Positions 1 to 8,781 of a stretch of 64,000 nt of DNA are shown one piece after another. Positions within the stretch are counted from its first letter, which is position 1. Each line of letters begins with the position of its first letter. Location of the stretch: NCBI GenBank assembly GCA_035310125.1, contig DATGEP010000019.1, positions 15,446-79,445 on the forward strand. The letters are read 5' to 3'. The position numbers and the translations under genes were made by a program. Below the pieces are notes generated by a model, which worked only from the letters and a program-made list of their open reading frames with translations, did no database searches and had not been told where the DNA came from. This stretch comes from DATGEP01 sp035310125 (GTDB taxonomy: Bacteria > Chloroflexota > Ktedonobacteria > Ktedonobacterales > JADMIN01).

Positions 1-546
1 GGGGCGGCGGGCGCTACCCATGATAGCGACCGCGGCGCCCATGGAGTAGCCGATGACTCCAATGCGGGCGCCGGGAATGCGCTGCTCAGCATAGTCAAGG
101 GCGGTCAGAAAGTCGCCGACCTCGCGATAGGCGAGAGTGACGGACGCGCCACGGCCCGCGCCGTGGCCGTGGTAGTCGAAGAGGAGCACGTTGAAACCGG
201 CGCGCCACAGGGCTGTCGAAATACCGATAAGCTCGGACTTGGAGCCGCGATAGCCGGTGCAGCCGATGATGACGCGATTCGTTTCAGGGCGGATGAACCA
301 CCAGCCATGGATAGTGTGGGCGCCGTTCCGAGAGGGAAACAGCACTTCCTCGTGCTCGGCACCCGTCTCGAAGGGCGTCATGACGTAGTCATCCTGGGCG
401 CTGGACCGGCGCGGGTCGGTAAGGACGCGCACCACATAGTACGCGATCCCCACTGTACTCATCAGCATGCCGCCAGCAGCTAACCCTGCGCCGACCGCTA
501 TGGTTCGTACACGCGGTTTCCATCTCAATCGCGGTTGCTTGACCAT
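1..546 (-). CDS. alpha/beta hydrolase, N-terminal part (runs off the left edge)
   Basis: The first 182 residues are present; the C-terminal part lies outside the window. An N-terminal hydrophobic segment at about residues 11-33 would anchor or export the protein. After it comes an alpha/beta-hydrolase fold: an oxyanion-side HG-type turn (DYHGHG) and the nucleophile elbow GYSMG at residues 166-170, with Ser168 as the expected nucleophile. This arrangement fits the membrane-anchored hydrolases of the dienelactone-hydrolase/BAAT-like group often annotated as alpha/beta hydrolases. The catalytic Asp and His should be in the missing part, so substrate class cannot be judged. The start is the ATG at 546; no strong Shine-Dalgarno is seen before it. 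It is transcribed away from ctaA. Confidence 0.8.
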   Translation of the reverse strand, partial: MVKQPRLRWKPRVRTIAVGAGLAAGGMLMSTVGIAYYVVRVLTDPRRSSAQDDYVMTPFETGAEHEEVLFPSRNGAHTIHGWWFIRPETNRVIIGCTGYRGSKSELIGISTALWRAGFNVLLFDYHGHGAGRGASVTLAYREVGDFLTALDYAEQRIPGARIGVIGYSMGAAVAIMGSARRP

Positions 547-763
547 GCCCTATCGCTCCACTTAGAGGACATTCGCGTTCTGGGCGCGAGACTCACCTGC
601 CATGCGTCAGATTGTAGCGCATGGGCAATGGGATGGGATATTGTTTACAGGTGGACGCAATATGCAGTATCTTACCCGTAAGCGGCGCCTCAGGCATGCC
701 ACGTGTGAGCCCGGTGTTGGCGTGCGTGCTCGCTCTAGATACTCAGAAGGCGATAGGCGGATC

Positions 764-1819
764 ATGCGGACGACGAACGGCGAATCTATTTCGGGATGGG
801 ACACGGCTCGGCAGTATCGTGAGCGCATGCCTTGGATGCGTCTCCTGAAGATTCTGGCGGTGGTGACGGCGGTTGGCTTGTTTCTGGTGCAGATGCAAGG
901 CGTGCTGGTGACGGTCAGCGGGTCCGCGGCGGGATGCGGCGGCGACTGGCCGCTGTGCCACGGGCAGGTCATTCCAGGTCAATTCACGCTGCACACATTG
1001 ACCGAGTTTGGTCATCGCGTACTGGTACCGCCGGTGACGCTGTGTGTATTGGGCCTGTCGTTTGGCATGCTAGCATTTTGGCGCAAGCGCCGCGAGACCG
1101 TCGTACTGGTCATACTGATGATTGTGTTTCTGCTCTTGCAGGCGGCGCTTGGAGCGCTGGCGGTTGTGTATCCTACGTCACCGGTCATTCTCGCGCTGCA
1201 CTATGGCGTTGCGCTGATCGCGTTCGCCAGCGCGGCTGTAGCGGCATTGTTCATCTTCGGGCAGCAGGGGTGGGATACACTGCGTGACCGGCCGGTTTCG
1301 CGGGGCTACACGCGCCTGGTGTGGGCACTGGCGGTCTACACGTACGTTGTGGTGTATCTTGGCGCGTATGTGCAGCATACCGGCAACCAGCTCGCGTGCC
1401 GAGGATGGCCGCTCTGCAACGGATCGGTGTTTCCTGGATTTGCGGGCGTTGTGGGCATCAACTTTCTGCACCGTTTCGGCGCGTTTCTGCTGACCGCGGG
1501 GGTAATATGGCTTGTCCTCTGGTCATGGCGTCTCCGTGCGGCGCGCCCGGATCTGTACTGGGGCAGTATGGCGGCCTTCACATTCGTCGTGATACAGGCC
1601 ATGATGGGCGCCTACGTCGCATGGAGTCACGCGAGCGTGCCAAGTATGCTCCTGCACGGCGGCTTTGTAGCTGGGCTCTTCGCGGCGCTCTGCTATCTGG
1701 CGCTGCAGGTGATGGCGCGGCCACGGAGCGCGCGGCAGGTGGCGCAAACAGCATCCACCAGCGCGACGCCGCTCCATGCGGCGGGAACGGCAGGGGCAGC
1801 GAGCGGCACGAATGGATGA
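764..1819 (+). CDS. ctaA: heme A synthase (COX15/CtaA family)
   Basis: A polytopic membrane protein of 351 residues that oxidises heme O to heme A for aa3-type cytochrome oxidases. Motifs of the Bacillus-type family are clear: two Cys pairs in the extracytoplasmic loops (C58/C65 and C212/C218), the ExxHR signature at 81-85, and the other conserved His at 146, 236 and 298. About eight membrane segments form two four-helix halves. The open frame extends upstream to 602, but the ATG at 764, preceded by AGAAGG and GGCGG, removes an unconserved leader; the ATG at 827 is a second candidate. No cytochrome oxidase or ctaB gene is in view, so the gene seems to stand apart from the oxidase cluster. Confidence 0.9.
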   Translation: MRTTNGESISGWDTARQYRERMPWMRLLKILAVVTAVGLFLVQMQGVLVTVSGSAAGCGGDWPLCHGQVIPGQFTLHTLTEFGHRVLVPPVTLCVLGLSFGMLAFWRKRRETVVLVILMIVFLLLQAALGALAVVYPTSPVILALHYGVALIAFASAAVAALFIFGQQGWDTLRDRPVSRGYTRLVWALAVYTYVVVYLGAYVQHTGNQLACRGWPLCNGSVFPGFAGVVGINFLHRFGAFLLTAGVIWLVLWSWRLRAARPDLYWGSMAAFTFVVIQAMMGAYVAWSHASVPSMLLHGGFVAGLFAALCYLALQVMARPRSARQVAQTASTSATPLHAAGTAGAASGTNG

Positions 1820-2043
1820 TGTGCACGAATGCGCCATTTCGGCCATCATCTTGACCATACCGCTACCACACAGCAACCCCGACATAAGGGACCGCTGATA
1901 GCCTTAATGAGGCGTCGTCGGTTTTGCCTTGGAGTGGAACAGCCGCCGTTGCGGGCGTGGGGAGTATGTGTGTGTCAGGTGCAGATAGGAATGAGCATGT
2001 GGCCGTTGCCCAGTTACGGGCCATCGAGCAGGTAGTGGTGGAA

Positions 2044-2658
2044 ATGCCTGCGATGAGTGGGTCACATGAGTCGTCGCTCAAAGCAAATCTCAAGAGCTTA
2101 TTCGTGCGCGCGACGCTTGCGAGCCTGGCGGCACGTCTTGCGCCATATGACATGCTGAATCAGCGGCGTGCGGCTATGTATCGCATGTTTGGCTTTCATG
2201 GCATCGGACGAAATGTGCTCATCCTTGGGCCATTGCGGCTGATTGGGCGTGGCCCAATCTACGATCTGCTGACCATCGGCGACGATGCGGCGCTGGCATC
2301 GCCGTGTACTATCACGCTCTACGCCCCGGTATCCATTGGCAAGCGTGTGCATTTTGGTCCTGATGTGATGATCCTGACGGGGACACATGAGATCGGCCCG
2401 GCGGAGGAGCGCTGCGGCCCCTATCGCTTCGCGCCAGTTACGATAGGTGACGGCACGTGGCTGGGGGCGCGGGTGGTGGTGCTGCCGGGCGTGACCATTG
2501 GCGCGGGCTGCGTCGTGAGCGCGGGCGCAGTCGTCACGCGCGACGTTCCAGCGGATATGCTCGTTGCTGGCAACCCAGCGCGCCCGGTCCAGCGGCTCGA
2601 TGCGGGGGGTAATGTGAAACTCTTTCCAGAGCGAGCGGCGCTGAATATTGAGGTGTGA
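2044..2658 (+). CDS. hexapeptide-repeat acyltransferase (LbetaH, maltose/galactoside acetyltransferase-like)
   Basis: About 204 residues. The C-terminal two thirds are a left-handed beta-helix of hexapeptide repeats (ITIG/VSIG/VTIG-type turns), with the catalytic-type His in a GTHEIG context. The C-terminus AGNPARPV is typical of sugar O-acetyltransferases. The probable role is O-acetylation of a glycan or glycan precursor, using acetyl-CoA. The frame is open upstream to a TTG at 1924 with further ATGs at 1966 and 1993; the ATG at 2044, after a GGTGG, is the best fit to family length. The stop overlaps the start of the following glycosyltransferase (TGATG), so the two are translationally coupled and belong to one short polysaccharide operon. 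Confidence 0.8.
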   Translation: MPAMSGSHESSLKANLKSLFVRATLASLAARLAPYDMLNQRRAAMYRMFGFHGIGRNVLILGPLRLIGRGPIYDLLTIGDDAALASPCTITLYAPVSIGKRVHFGPDVMILTGTHEIGPAEERCGPYRFAPVTIGDGTWLGARVVVLPGVTIGAGCVVSAGAVVTRDVPADMLVAGNPARPVQRLDAGGNVKLFPERAALNIEV

Positions 2659-3725
2659 TGCGGAACTCTCGATCATCTACTGAGCAAGCACGGAGCACGC
2701 GGATGCAAAGCGAAACGACACGAGCAGACTCGGTGACACCCGAAGCGCCGCACGCATCCATCGTCATTGGCACACGGAATCGCGGAGCCGCGATAGCCGA
2801 TGCCATTCGCAGTATCCAGCGCGGCACGTTTACCAGCTGGGAGCTGCTTATCGTTGACCAGAGCGCCGACGATGCAACCGAAGCAGCGGTACGTCCCTTC
2901 GTGGAAGCTGACGCACGTATCCGCTACCTGCGCTCAATGACACGCGGCATCTCGACGGCGCGTAATGTAGGGATCGTGTGTGCGCGCGCCGAATATATCG
3001 CGGTAACGGATGACGACTGCGAGGTGGCGCCCGATTGGCTCGCCGTGCTGGTGCGCGAGCTCGATGCGCACCCGGATGTAGGCTTCATCGGCGGTGCGCT
3101 CATTCCCATTCCATACGACCCGCGCACAGGATACATTCCTCAGTTTCTTCCAGAGCGACGTATAGTGGTCGAGCGTCGCTGGCCCATCACCGACTGCTTT
3201 GGCGCCAGTATGGCGGTTCGCCGGGCTGCCTTGGAGAAGGCGGGGCTGTTCGACGAGTGGATTGGGCCGGGCGCGAAATTTTCGGTATTGGAGGAACAGG
3301 ATCTTTGCCACCGAGTGCTGCTGGCAGGCTACCGCGTCGTTATTACGCCGGAGGCTAGCGTGCTCCACTTTGGTTTGCGAACCGGCGCGGAAATTGCTGG
3401 GTTGTGGAAGCGCGATTCGCGGGGTATCGGCGGCTTCTATGCGAAGGAGCTGCGCTGTGGCGATATGTATGGGCTGGTGGGCATGCTCATGTTTTGGGGT
3501 AGGTGGCTGGGGACCGTGGGAATGAATCTCGTGACTGGAAAGCGCCCGCTGAAACTCCGGCAGGCCGGCACCTATTTATGGCATTCGGTGATCGGTTTCG
3601 GTCTGGGCCTCACACATCCAGTCGCGGCTTCGCGGCACGTGTATCTGCCGCAGCGGTGGCTCGCTTCGACACAGTCCGCGCTGACCCTTCCGGCGCTCAC
3701 CGTACAGGGGAAGCCAGAAGCATGA
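2658..3725 (+). CDS. glycosyltransferase family 2
   Basis: A 355-residue GT-A-fold enzyme that would transfer a sugar from a nucleotide-sugar donor. The N-terminal signature SIVIGTRNR near residue 35, the VDQSADD donor loop and a metal-binding DDD (TDDDCEV) are present. The later EEQDL motif sits in the acceptor/catalytic-base region. C-terminal hydrophobic stretches may associate it with the membrane. The start is the ATG overlapping the acyltransferase stop (TGATG); a GTG three bases earlier is possible. Its own stop overlaps the next gene (ATGA). Context with the O-acetyltransferase and a GT4 enzyme suggests assembly of an exopolysaccharide, glycolipid or decorated wall glycan; the product cannot be specified. 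Confidence 0.88.
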   Translation: MRNSRSSTEQARSTRMQSETTRADSVTPEAPHASIVIGTRNRGAAIADAIRSIQRGTFTSWELLIVDQSADDATEAAVRPFVEADARIRYLRSMTRGISTARNVGIVCARAEYIAVTDDDCEVAPDWLAVLVRELDAHPDVGFIGGALIPIPYDPRTGYIPQFLPERRIVVERRWPITDCFGASMAVRRAALEKAGLFDEWIGPGAKFSVLEEQDLCHRVLLAGYRVVITPEASVLHFGLRTGAEIAGLWKRDSRGIGGFYAKELRCGDMYGLVGMLMFWGRWLGTVGMNLVTGKRPLKLRQAGTYLWHSVIGFGLGLTHPVAASRHVYLPQRWLASTQSALTLPALTVQGKPEA

Positions 3726-4888
3726 TTCGCAACACCGCGCCCGATACCACCGGCCCAGATGCGAAGGTTGCCGCCCCACCGAGTGAGCGGCCACTTCGCT
3801 TGGGCATGGTTGCCTGGATGGTCGCGGGTATCCGCACGCACTATGAGAATGTCGCGCGGGTGGCGGGAACGGCGCCCGATGTAGCGTTGACGCAGCTGGA
3901 GATCCAACCCTGGCACGATGACGGCCAGATCGAGAAGCTTGCCTTCTTGCCGAAGCGGATTCGCGGGAGCTTGCGCACGTATCTTAGCACCGTACCGCTG
4001 TATCGCCAGCCACCGCCGGATGTTATCTGGACACAAGCGGTCACACCGATTACGCCATATCTGGCGACGCGAGCACGACGCCAGCACGTGCCAGTGGTAG
4101 TTGATGCGGACAGCACTCCGCACCTCCTGGCGAGTTTTGGAGAGTACTACGCGGAACAAGTCGCTGGGCCGCCGGTCAAGCGGCGCATGGTGGATGCGCT
4201 GTTTGGTGCAGGGGCGCGCCGATGCGTGCGTGTCGTGTGCTGGTCAGAGTGGGCAGCACAGTCTTTCGTGGAAATGTATGGCGTGCGCCGCGAGCAGATT
4301 CGTATTTTGCCGCCTGGTGTGGATGTGGCAGCGTGGGAGCGACCGGTTGGTGAATTCGTTGAGCACGAGCGGATACAGCTGCTATTTGTCGGCGGAGATT
4401 TCGTCCGTAAGGGCGGTGATCTCCTGCTAGATGTGTGGCGCCGGCACTTTCGTGAGCGATGTGATCTGCATCTCGTGACGCGGGAGCCGAGTATTGCCGC
4501 GGAGCCGGGCGTGTATATCCATGCTGATCTGGTGCCGAACGATCCGCGCCTGGTGCGACTGTACCACACGAGCGACGCGCTGGTGCTGCCGACGCGCAGC
4601 GACTGTTTCTCGCTGGCGTCCATCGAGGCGATGGCGGCGGGATTGCCCGTCATTACGACTCCTGTGGGTGGGATCCCCGAAATCATAACCGATGGAGTGA
4701 CGGGATTGCTGGTGCGTCCGAACGACGGCGAGAAGCTGCGGGGGGCGATTGAAGCGCTGGTGGCCGATCCGGAGCGGCGCGAGCGCATGGGGATGGCGGG
4801 CCGCTTGGTAGCGGTGGAGCGTTTCAACGCGCAGCGGAATGTCGCACAGCTGCTGAACCTGCTGCGTGAGGTGGCGCAACGGCGCTAA
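3722..4888 (+). CDS. glycosyltransferase family 4 (GT-B)
   Basis: A 388-residue retaining glycosyltransferase. The C-terminal Rossmann half carries the GT4 nucleotide-sugar region: FVGGDFVRKGGD, then SDCFSLASIEAMAAGLPV, then the PVGGIPE and NGLL-like (VTGLLV) motifs. The usual EX7E acid pair reads DX7E here (Asp replacing the first Glu), a conservative change. The open frame begins at 3503, inside the preceding gene, but the ATG at 3722 overlaps that gene's stop (ATGA) and matches the domain boundary. It is the last of three coupled genes (acyltransferase, GT2, GT4). No polymerase or flippase is next to them, so the pathway is incomplete within the window. Confidence 0.88.
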   Translation: MIRNTAPDTTGPDAKVAAPPSERPLRLGMVAWMVAGIRTHYENVARVAGTAPDVALTQLEIQPWHDDGQIEKLAFLPKRIRGSLRTYLSTVPLYRQPPPDVIWTQAVTPITPYLATRARRQHVPVVVDADSTPHLLASFGEYYAEQVAGPPVKRRMVDALFGAGARRCVRVVCWSEWAAQSFVEMYGVRREQIRILPPGVDVAAWERPVGEFVEHERIQLLFVGGDFVRKGGDLLLDVWRRHFRERCDLHLVTREPSIAAEPGVYIHADLVPNDPRLVRLYHTSDALVLPTRSDCFSLASIEAMAAGLPVITTPVGGIPEIITDGVTGLLVRPNDGEKLRGAIEALVADPERRERMGMAGRLVAVERFNAQRNVAQLLNLLREVAQRR

Positions 4889-5014
4889 GAGCAAGACACT
4901 CAGCTTTTGATGATGATTTAACGAGGCATTCGCCGTGCCTTAACATGCCTGTGCGATAGTCGCACCAGAGGATATATCCTCACGGATTCCCAGGGATTCA
5001 GAGGATTGAAGGCT

Positions 5015-5275
5015 GTGGCGACGAAAAACGGCTGGTGGCGCCGGGCAATGGTGTACGCGCGGCGAGTTCGCACTGCGGTGATGAAAACGAGTGAGATGCT
5101 CGCATGCGGCCCGGCGCGAGGGGCGCTCCTGCTCGCCGTGGGTGTTCTGGTCGTGCTGGGTGTTGTGAGCGGCGCGAGCGCATTGGCAACTGTGGATGCG
5201 ACGCTGCTGGCGGCGGATACGATGATGTCGGGACGCCGCCGACCACCAGCGGGCCCGCTGGTAGTGATGGGCTGA
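5015..5275 (+). CDS. small single-span membrane protein, unknown
   Basis: An 86-residue frame not recognised as any family. It has a basic N-terminus (about 20 residues with several Arg/Lys), one strongly hydrophobic segment in the middle, and a short basic Pro-rich tail. GTG at 5015 is preferred because AGAGGA lies nine bases upstream; a TTG at 5006 is in frame but too close to that site. It lies between the glycosyltransferase operon and a strong hairpin at 5321-5356, in the same direction as the operon. The composition is plausible for a membrane peptide, but with no homologue to call on it could be a chance frame. Confidence 0.4.
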   Translation: MATKNGWWRRAMVYARRVRTAVMKTSEMLACGPARGALLLAVGVLVVLGVVSGASALATVDATLLAADTMMSGRRRPPAGPLVVMG

Positions 5276-5320
5276 GACGAGCTCGAACACCGGCGGCTAG
5301 CACAATGGTTGAGCCATATG

Positions 5321-5356
5321 ACATGTGGGCGGCCCTCATTGGAGCCGCCCACATGT
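5321..5356. terminator. bidirectional hairpin terminator
   Basis: Perfect inverted repeat: ACATGTGGGCGGC at 5321-5333 pairs with 5344-5356 around a ten-base loop. It lies between convergent genes ending at 5275 (+) and 5371 (-). There is no U-tract on either side, so the function as terminator is inferred from position and stem strength. Confidence 0.6.
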
Positions 5357-5370
5357 GCGTAGCAATTGGA

Positions 5371-5682
5371 CTACATGTCGTGATCGTCATCCTCTGGCAA
5401 GGAGCCGACGCCCTGGCGGAGCATTTGGCGTAGGGCATCGGCGCGGCCACGCAGCCACTCCGGTGGGCGGCCGCCGATGGACTTGCCGCCGCGCACAGTG
5501 GCGTAGACTTTGAGCGCCTGCGAAAGCGCGAGCACGATCTGCCGCTCGGTGGGCGTCCATCCGCGCCGGCGCGCCCAGGCAACTTCACGCAGCGCGCGGC
5601 TATATCCGTCGCGATACGCGGCGTCGTCTCCCTGATCCGCGGGCCAGGTGGGCAGCAGCCCATCGAAAGCGCTCTCGCTCAT
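5371..5682 (-). CDS. conserved-looking hypothetical protein, 103 aa
   Basis: A soluble, probably helical protein of 103 residues with no domain I recognise. Visible features are an aromatic/acidic N-terminus (MSESAFDGLLPTWPAD), a basic middle (WARRRGWTPTERQ), and an acidic tail ending DDDHDM. It begins 23 bases after the stop of the A-type Fe-S carrier gene and on the same strand, so the two are likely cotranscribed. Nothing in the sequence shows a catalytic or nucleotide-binding motif. Alternating charged and hydrophobic residues suggest two or three helices. A strong hairpin at 5321-5356 follows the stop. Confidence 0.65.
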   Translation of the reverse strand: MSESAFDGLLPTWPADQGDDAAYRDGYSRALREVAWARRRGWTPTERQIVLALSQALKVYATVRGGKSIGGRPPEWLRGRADALRQMLRQGVGSLPEDDDHDM

Positions 5683-5704
5683 TTTCTGTGCCTCGCCTCA
5701 AGGC

Positions 5705-6097
5705 TTAGTGGCCGCAGCCGCAAGACCGTGCATCGCCGCTGTCGTTGGCCGTCTTGAAGCTATGCCCGCAGCCGCACGTGGAAACGGCGTTGGGGTTATT
5801 GACGGTGAAGCCAGCGCCCATGAGGCTGTCCATGTAGTCCACATCGCTGCCCTGGATGTAACCAGCGCTCATCTCGTCAACGAGGACACGGATGCCCTGA
5901 ACCTCAACGACCACATCGCCGTCTTGCACTTCATCCAGAGTCATGCCATATTGCATGCCGGAGCAGCCGCCACCCGCAACGAAAATGCGCAGGCCCAAGG
6001 ATGGGTCGCTCTCTTGATCCAGAAGCTCCCGCACCTTCTCAGCCGCTGCTGGTGTCATATTCACAAGCGCCTGCTGCGTCTCAATCGAATCTGCCAT
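5705..6097 (-). CDS. A-type iron-sulfur carrier (ErpA/IscA/HesB family)
   Basis: A 130-residue HesB-domain protein that would receive and pass on Fe-S clusters. The three family cysteines are present: C45 in GGGCSGMQY, and C108 and C110 in the CGCGHSF motif. Family members usually end just after this motif. This one continues about 15 residues and ends with a second CGCGH (C126, C128), a duplicated metal-binding-like tail. The ATG at 6097 is preceded by GAGGAGGAG; a longer frame to 6199 lacks such a site. No isc or suf genes adjoin; the neighbours are a hypothetical gene downstream and a divergent TerC gene upstream. Confidence 0.88.
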   Translation of the reverse strand: MADSIETQQALVNMTPAAAEKVRELLDQESDPSLGLRIFVAGGGCSGMQYGMTLDEVQDGDVVVEVQGIRVLVDEMSAGYIQGSDVDYMDSLMGAGFTVNNPNAVSTCGCGHSFKTANDSGDARSCGCGH

Positions 6098-6357
6098 GAG
6101 AAATCGCTCCTCCTCGCAACGTGCCGCATCCGCCGCTAGCGACTGCTGGGGTTGCGTTCCAACCGGCAAAGCGGGCGCTTCCCCGATCGGATACTTCACT
6201 ATGTGTAGTCATTGTACCCGTCGTTGGCAGCTGCGTCAATGGGTGCGCGAGCTACCACCATAACTACGTACTTTCACCGCGGCTCGATTCATGCGCCGCG
6301 TGATACTCTGAGCCAGTGGCTGTGAGTGGCCTCCAGCGCCGCGAGGGGAGAGAACGC

Positions 6358-7092
6358 ATGCTCGAATGGATTGGCGCGATTGGGGGAATACTCCTGGTAG
6401 ACCTTACGCTGAGTGGAGACAATGCGCTGGTGATTGGCGCGACCGCGTCGGAGCTGCCACGCTCGCAGCGGCGGCTGGCGATTGTGCTCGGCGGGAGCGG
6501 TGCGATTGTGCTGCGTATCGCGCTCGCGGCGGTTGCGACGATCCTGCTGGCGCTCCCACTGATCCAGGCCATCGGTGGAGGGATATTGGTCGTCATCGCG
6601 GCCCGGCTGCTGTGGGGACGTGACAAGGGACATAGCGTGGGTGGGGAGAAGACGTCCAGTAGCCTGACGGCGGCGATGGTAACGATTCTGGTAGCCGATG
6701 TGACGATGAGCCTGGACAATGTGCTGGCTATCGGGGCGCTTGCGCATGGGAATGTGCCGTTGCTCGCGGCGGGGCTGTTTTTGAGTATGGTGTTTCTGCT
6801 GGCGGGCAGCACGCTCGTGGCATCGCTCATCGGGCGGCTGCCGTGGCTGCTGGATGTCGCGGCGCTGGTGCTCGGCTGGACGGCTGGCACGATGGTGACA
6901 CATGACGGCAAGCTGCATCCACTCCTGGCTGAGACACCATGGTTGGGCGCGGTCATACAGGCAGCGCTGATTGCCGTAGTGCTGGCGGTGGATGTGTGGC
7001 TGCGCTGGCGCGCGTCGCGGCATGCTCGCCGCATGCGCGGGCCCCGACAGGCGGAGGATGCGCGTGAGGAAGAGGTCGCGCGGCAAGGATAA
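6358..7092 (+). CDS. TerC-family integral membrane protein (YjbE-like)
   Basis: A 244-residue membrane protein with about seven hydrophobic segments in two homologous halves. The signature acidic positions of the TerC superfamily are intact: D21-N22 in LSGDNALVIG and D120-N121 in SLDNVLAIG. Members of the YjbE/YceF/Alx group act in metal (chiefly manganese) export or in protein metallation; the exact ion cannot be read from sequence. The segment between helices has a short polar loop (GRDKGHSVGGEK), and the C-terminus is highly basic. The start at 6358 follows GAGGGGAG; the frame opens slightly upstream at 6316. It is divergent from the Fe-S carrier gene and convergent with the SDR gene. Confidence 0.85.
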   Translation: MLEWIGAIGGILLVDLTLSGDNALVIGATASELPRSQRRLAIVLGGSGAIVLRIALAAVATILLALPLIQAIGGGILVVIAARLLWGRDKGHSVGGEKTSSSLTAAMVTILVADVTMSLDNVLAIGALAHGNVPLLAAGLFLSMVFLLAGSTLVASLIGRLPWLLDVAALVLGWTAGTMVTHDGKLHPLLAETPWLGAVIQAALIAVVLAVDVWLRWRASRHARRMRGPRQAEDAREEEVARQG

Positions 7093-7175
7093 CCTGCCGA
7101 TTCCCACGCGACCTATCAAATGCCGCCCGGAATACAGTAGCAGCCGGCGCGCCCCCATGCGCCATGCACGCAGAT

Positions 7176-7955
7176 CTACTCAGGAGTGGCGAAAGAGCCG
7201 AGCGTCATGCCGCCGTCAATGATGAGAACGGAGCCGGTGGTGAAGTCGGACGCGGGAGAGGCGAGATAGAGCGCGGCGCCGGCTATTTCATCCGGTTCTG
7301 CGATGCGACCAAGGGGTGTGGCGCGCTCGATGTGCGAGCGGATGGCGGGCGTCTCGTGAAGCACCTGGGCGAAGCGTGTCTTGACGAGGCCCGGAGCGAT
7401 GGCGTTTACCTGGATGTTATCAGGGCCGAGCTCCTGCGCGAGTGACCGGGTGAGCTGGATGAGAGCGGCTTTGAGCGCGCCGTATACGCCCTGGCCCACG
7501 CCTGGCGAGATGCCCGCGACCGAGGCGGTGTTGATGATTTTGCCATGCTTGCGCTCGCGCATGCCGGGAACGATGCGGCGGCACAACCGCACGGTGCTGA
7601 GCAAGTTGGTTTCAAGCATCTTTATCCACATGGCATCATCGGCATCCAGTACCGGGCCGAAGTGGACATTGGTGGCGGCGTTGTTGACGAGAATATCTAC
7701 GGGTCCGAACGCGGCCTCGGCAGCGTCCACCAGCATTGCGACCTCGTCCGCCTTGCTGACGTTAGCGGCGACGCCGACGACCTGCGCGCCCCGCTCGCGG
7801 AGGGCGGCAGCGGCGGCTTCGATCTGGTCGGCGTGGCGCGCCGCCAACACGACATTGGCGCCCGCACCTGCCAGCGCCGATCCAATCGCCAGTCCAATAC
7901 CGCGCGAGCCGCCCGTGACCAGCGCCGTCCGCCCGGTAAGATCGAATGATGGCAT
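7176..7955 (-). CDS. SDR-family NAD(P)-dependent oxidoreductase
   Basis: A 259-residue classical short-chain dehydrogenase/reductase of typical length. The cofactor-binding TGGSRGIG motif is at residues 14-21 and the structural NNAA motif is near 91. The catalytic set is Ser145, Tyr158 and Lys162 (YGALK), and the C-terminal half ends in an IDGG motif. R18 in the glycine-rich loop and an Arg at the end of beta-2 (AARH) favour NADP(H), as in FabG-like enzymes. The substrate cannot be assigned. The start ATG has GAGGAAG before it. It is not in an obvious operon; the small membrane-protein gene upstream is on the same strand but 178 bases away. Confidence 0.9.
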   Translation of the reverse strand: MPSFDLTGRTALVTGGSRGIGLAIGSALAGAGANVVLAARHADQIEAAAAALRERGAQVVGVAANVSKADEVAMLVDAAEAAFGPVDILVNNAATNVHFGPVLDADDAMWIKMLETNLLSTVRLCRRIVPGMRERKHGKIINTASVAGISPGVGQGVYGALKAALIQLTRSLAQELGPDNIQVNAIAPGLVKTRFAQVLHETPAIRSHIERATPLGRIAEPDEIAGAALYLASPASDFTTGSVLIIDGGMTLGSFATPE

Positions 7956-8133
7956 GGCTTCCTCGCTCCTCTCAGGCCCATAGCGGGCGATGTGTTTCGC
8001 CCTACATTGTGTCCGATTATGGGCACGGTAGGTTAGGAATTGTCAATGCGGAGCGTGGGGCTCGCGCACTCGTGGGTGAGGAGGTCGAGCAAATGGGCAT
8101 GTTCGGCTCGGATATCTTTCCAGCGGAGGCAAG

Positions 8134-8538
8134 CTAGCTCACGTGGTGAAGGTTGTCCCGTCGCGAGATGCGCAGATAGCCGAAGTAGATCCACATGCAC
8201 AGGGCGCCTGTGGTGGTGCTCATCACTACCGCGGCGGCCAGCGGCAGGGAGGGGTCTTCGGGTGGCGCGACAACGTGCGCTGCCGTGGCAAGCGCAGTGG
8301 ACTGGAGTCCCAAAAGCACCTCGCACACGACAAAGGTGAGGATGAATGCGGCGACTGGGATACTCGGTAGCATGAATTTGAGATAGTGGCGCGCGATATC
8401 TTCCTCAGCGTGCGGCACTTCTCCTGGCTCAGTGGCGCTGGATGCCTCCCCGCCTCTGGCCGCGGGATCGGAGGTTATCGTCGTTCGGAGCGGGATGATA
8501 CGGCGCTCATTGGGCGCGCTGGGAATGCTCGTTGACAT
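8134..8538 (-). CDS. small two-span membrane protein, unknown
   Basis: About 134 residues from the ATG at 8538 (the frame opens at 8577). A polar, disordered-looking N-terminal half rich in Ser/Glu/Pro is followed by two hydrophobic segments separated by a Pro-rich loop (VVAPPEDPSLP), then a short basic tail. No family is recognised. The pattern of long soluble N-terminus, helical hairpin and basic cytosolic tail suggests an N-in/C-in hairpin membrane protein. It lies between the SDR gene and hemA, all on the minus strand but with gaps over 170 bases, so cotranscription is uncertain. Confidence 0.6.
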   Translation of the reverse strand: MSTSIPSAPNERRIIPLRTTITSDPAARGGEASSATEPGEVPHAEEDIARHYLKFMLPSIPVAAFILTFVVCEVLLGLQSTALATAAHVVAPPEDPSLPLAAAVVMSTTTGALCMWIYFGYLRISRRDNLHHVS

Positions 8539-8781
8539 CTGGTAGCCTTTCAGCCCGTCCACAGCTCTCCGTGACACGGACCATACACCTCCTCACTCAT
8601 ACTCCCACTGACTACACAACGTGGCAATCGGGGCGAAGTATCACCGCTTCGCTTAGCATTGGACGGTGCGCGGATCAACCTGCTCCCTCGCTTACGGGCG
8701 CCGATGTTGCGCCGAGTATGACGTACCATCCCACTAGTAGACAGTCTCCGCTCGGAATGTTTCGAGGCAAGCGAGAGCTGC

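Noticed and set aside
602..763. Upstream extension of ctaA to 602
   Set aside because: The extra 54 codons have no hydrophobic or conserved content and the ATG at 764 has a better ribosome-binding context.
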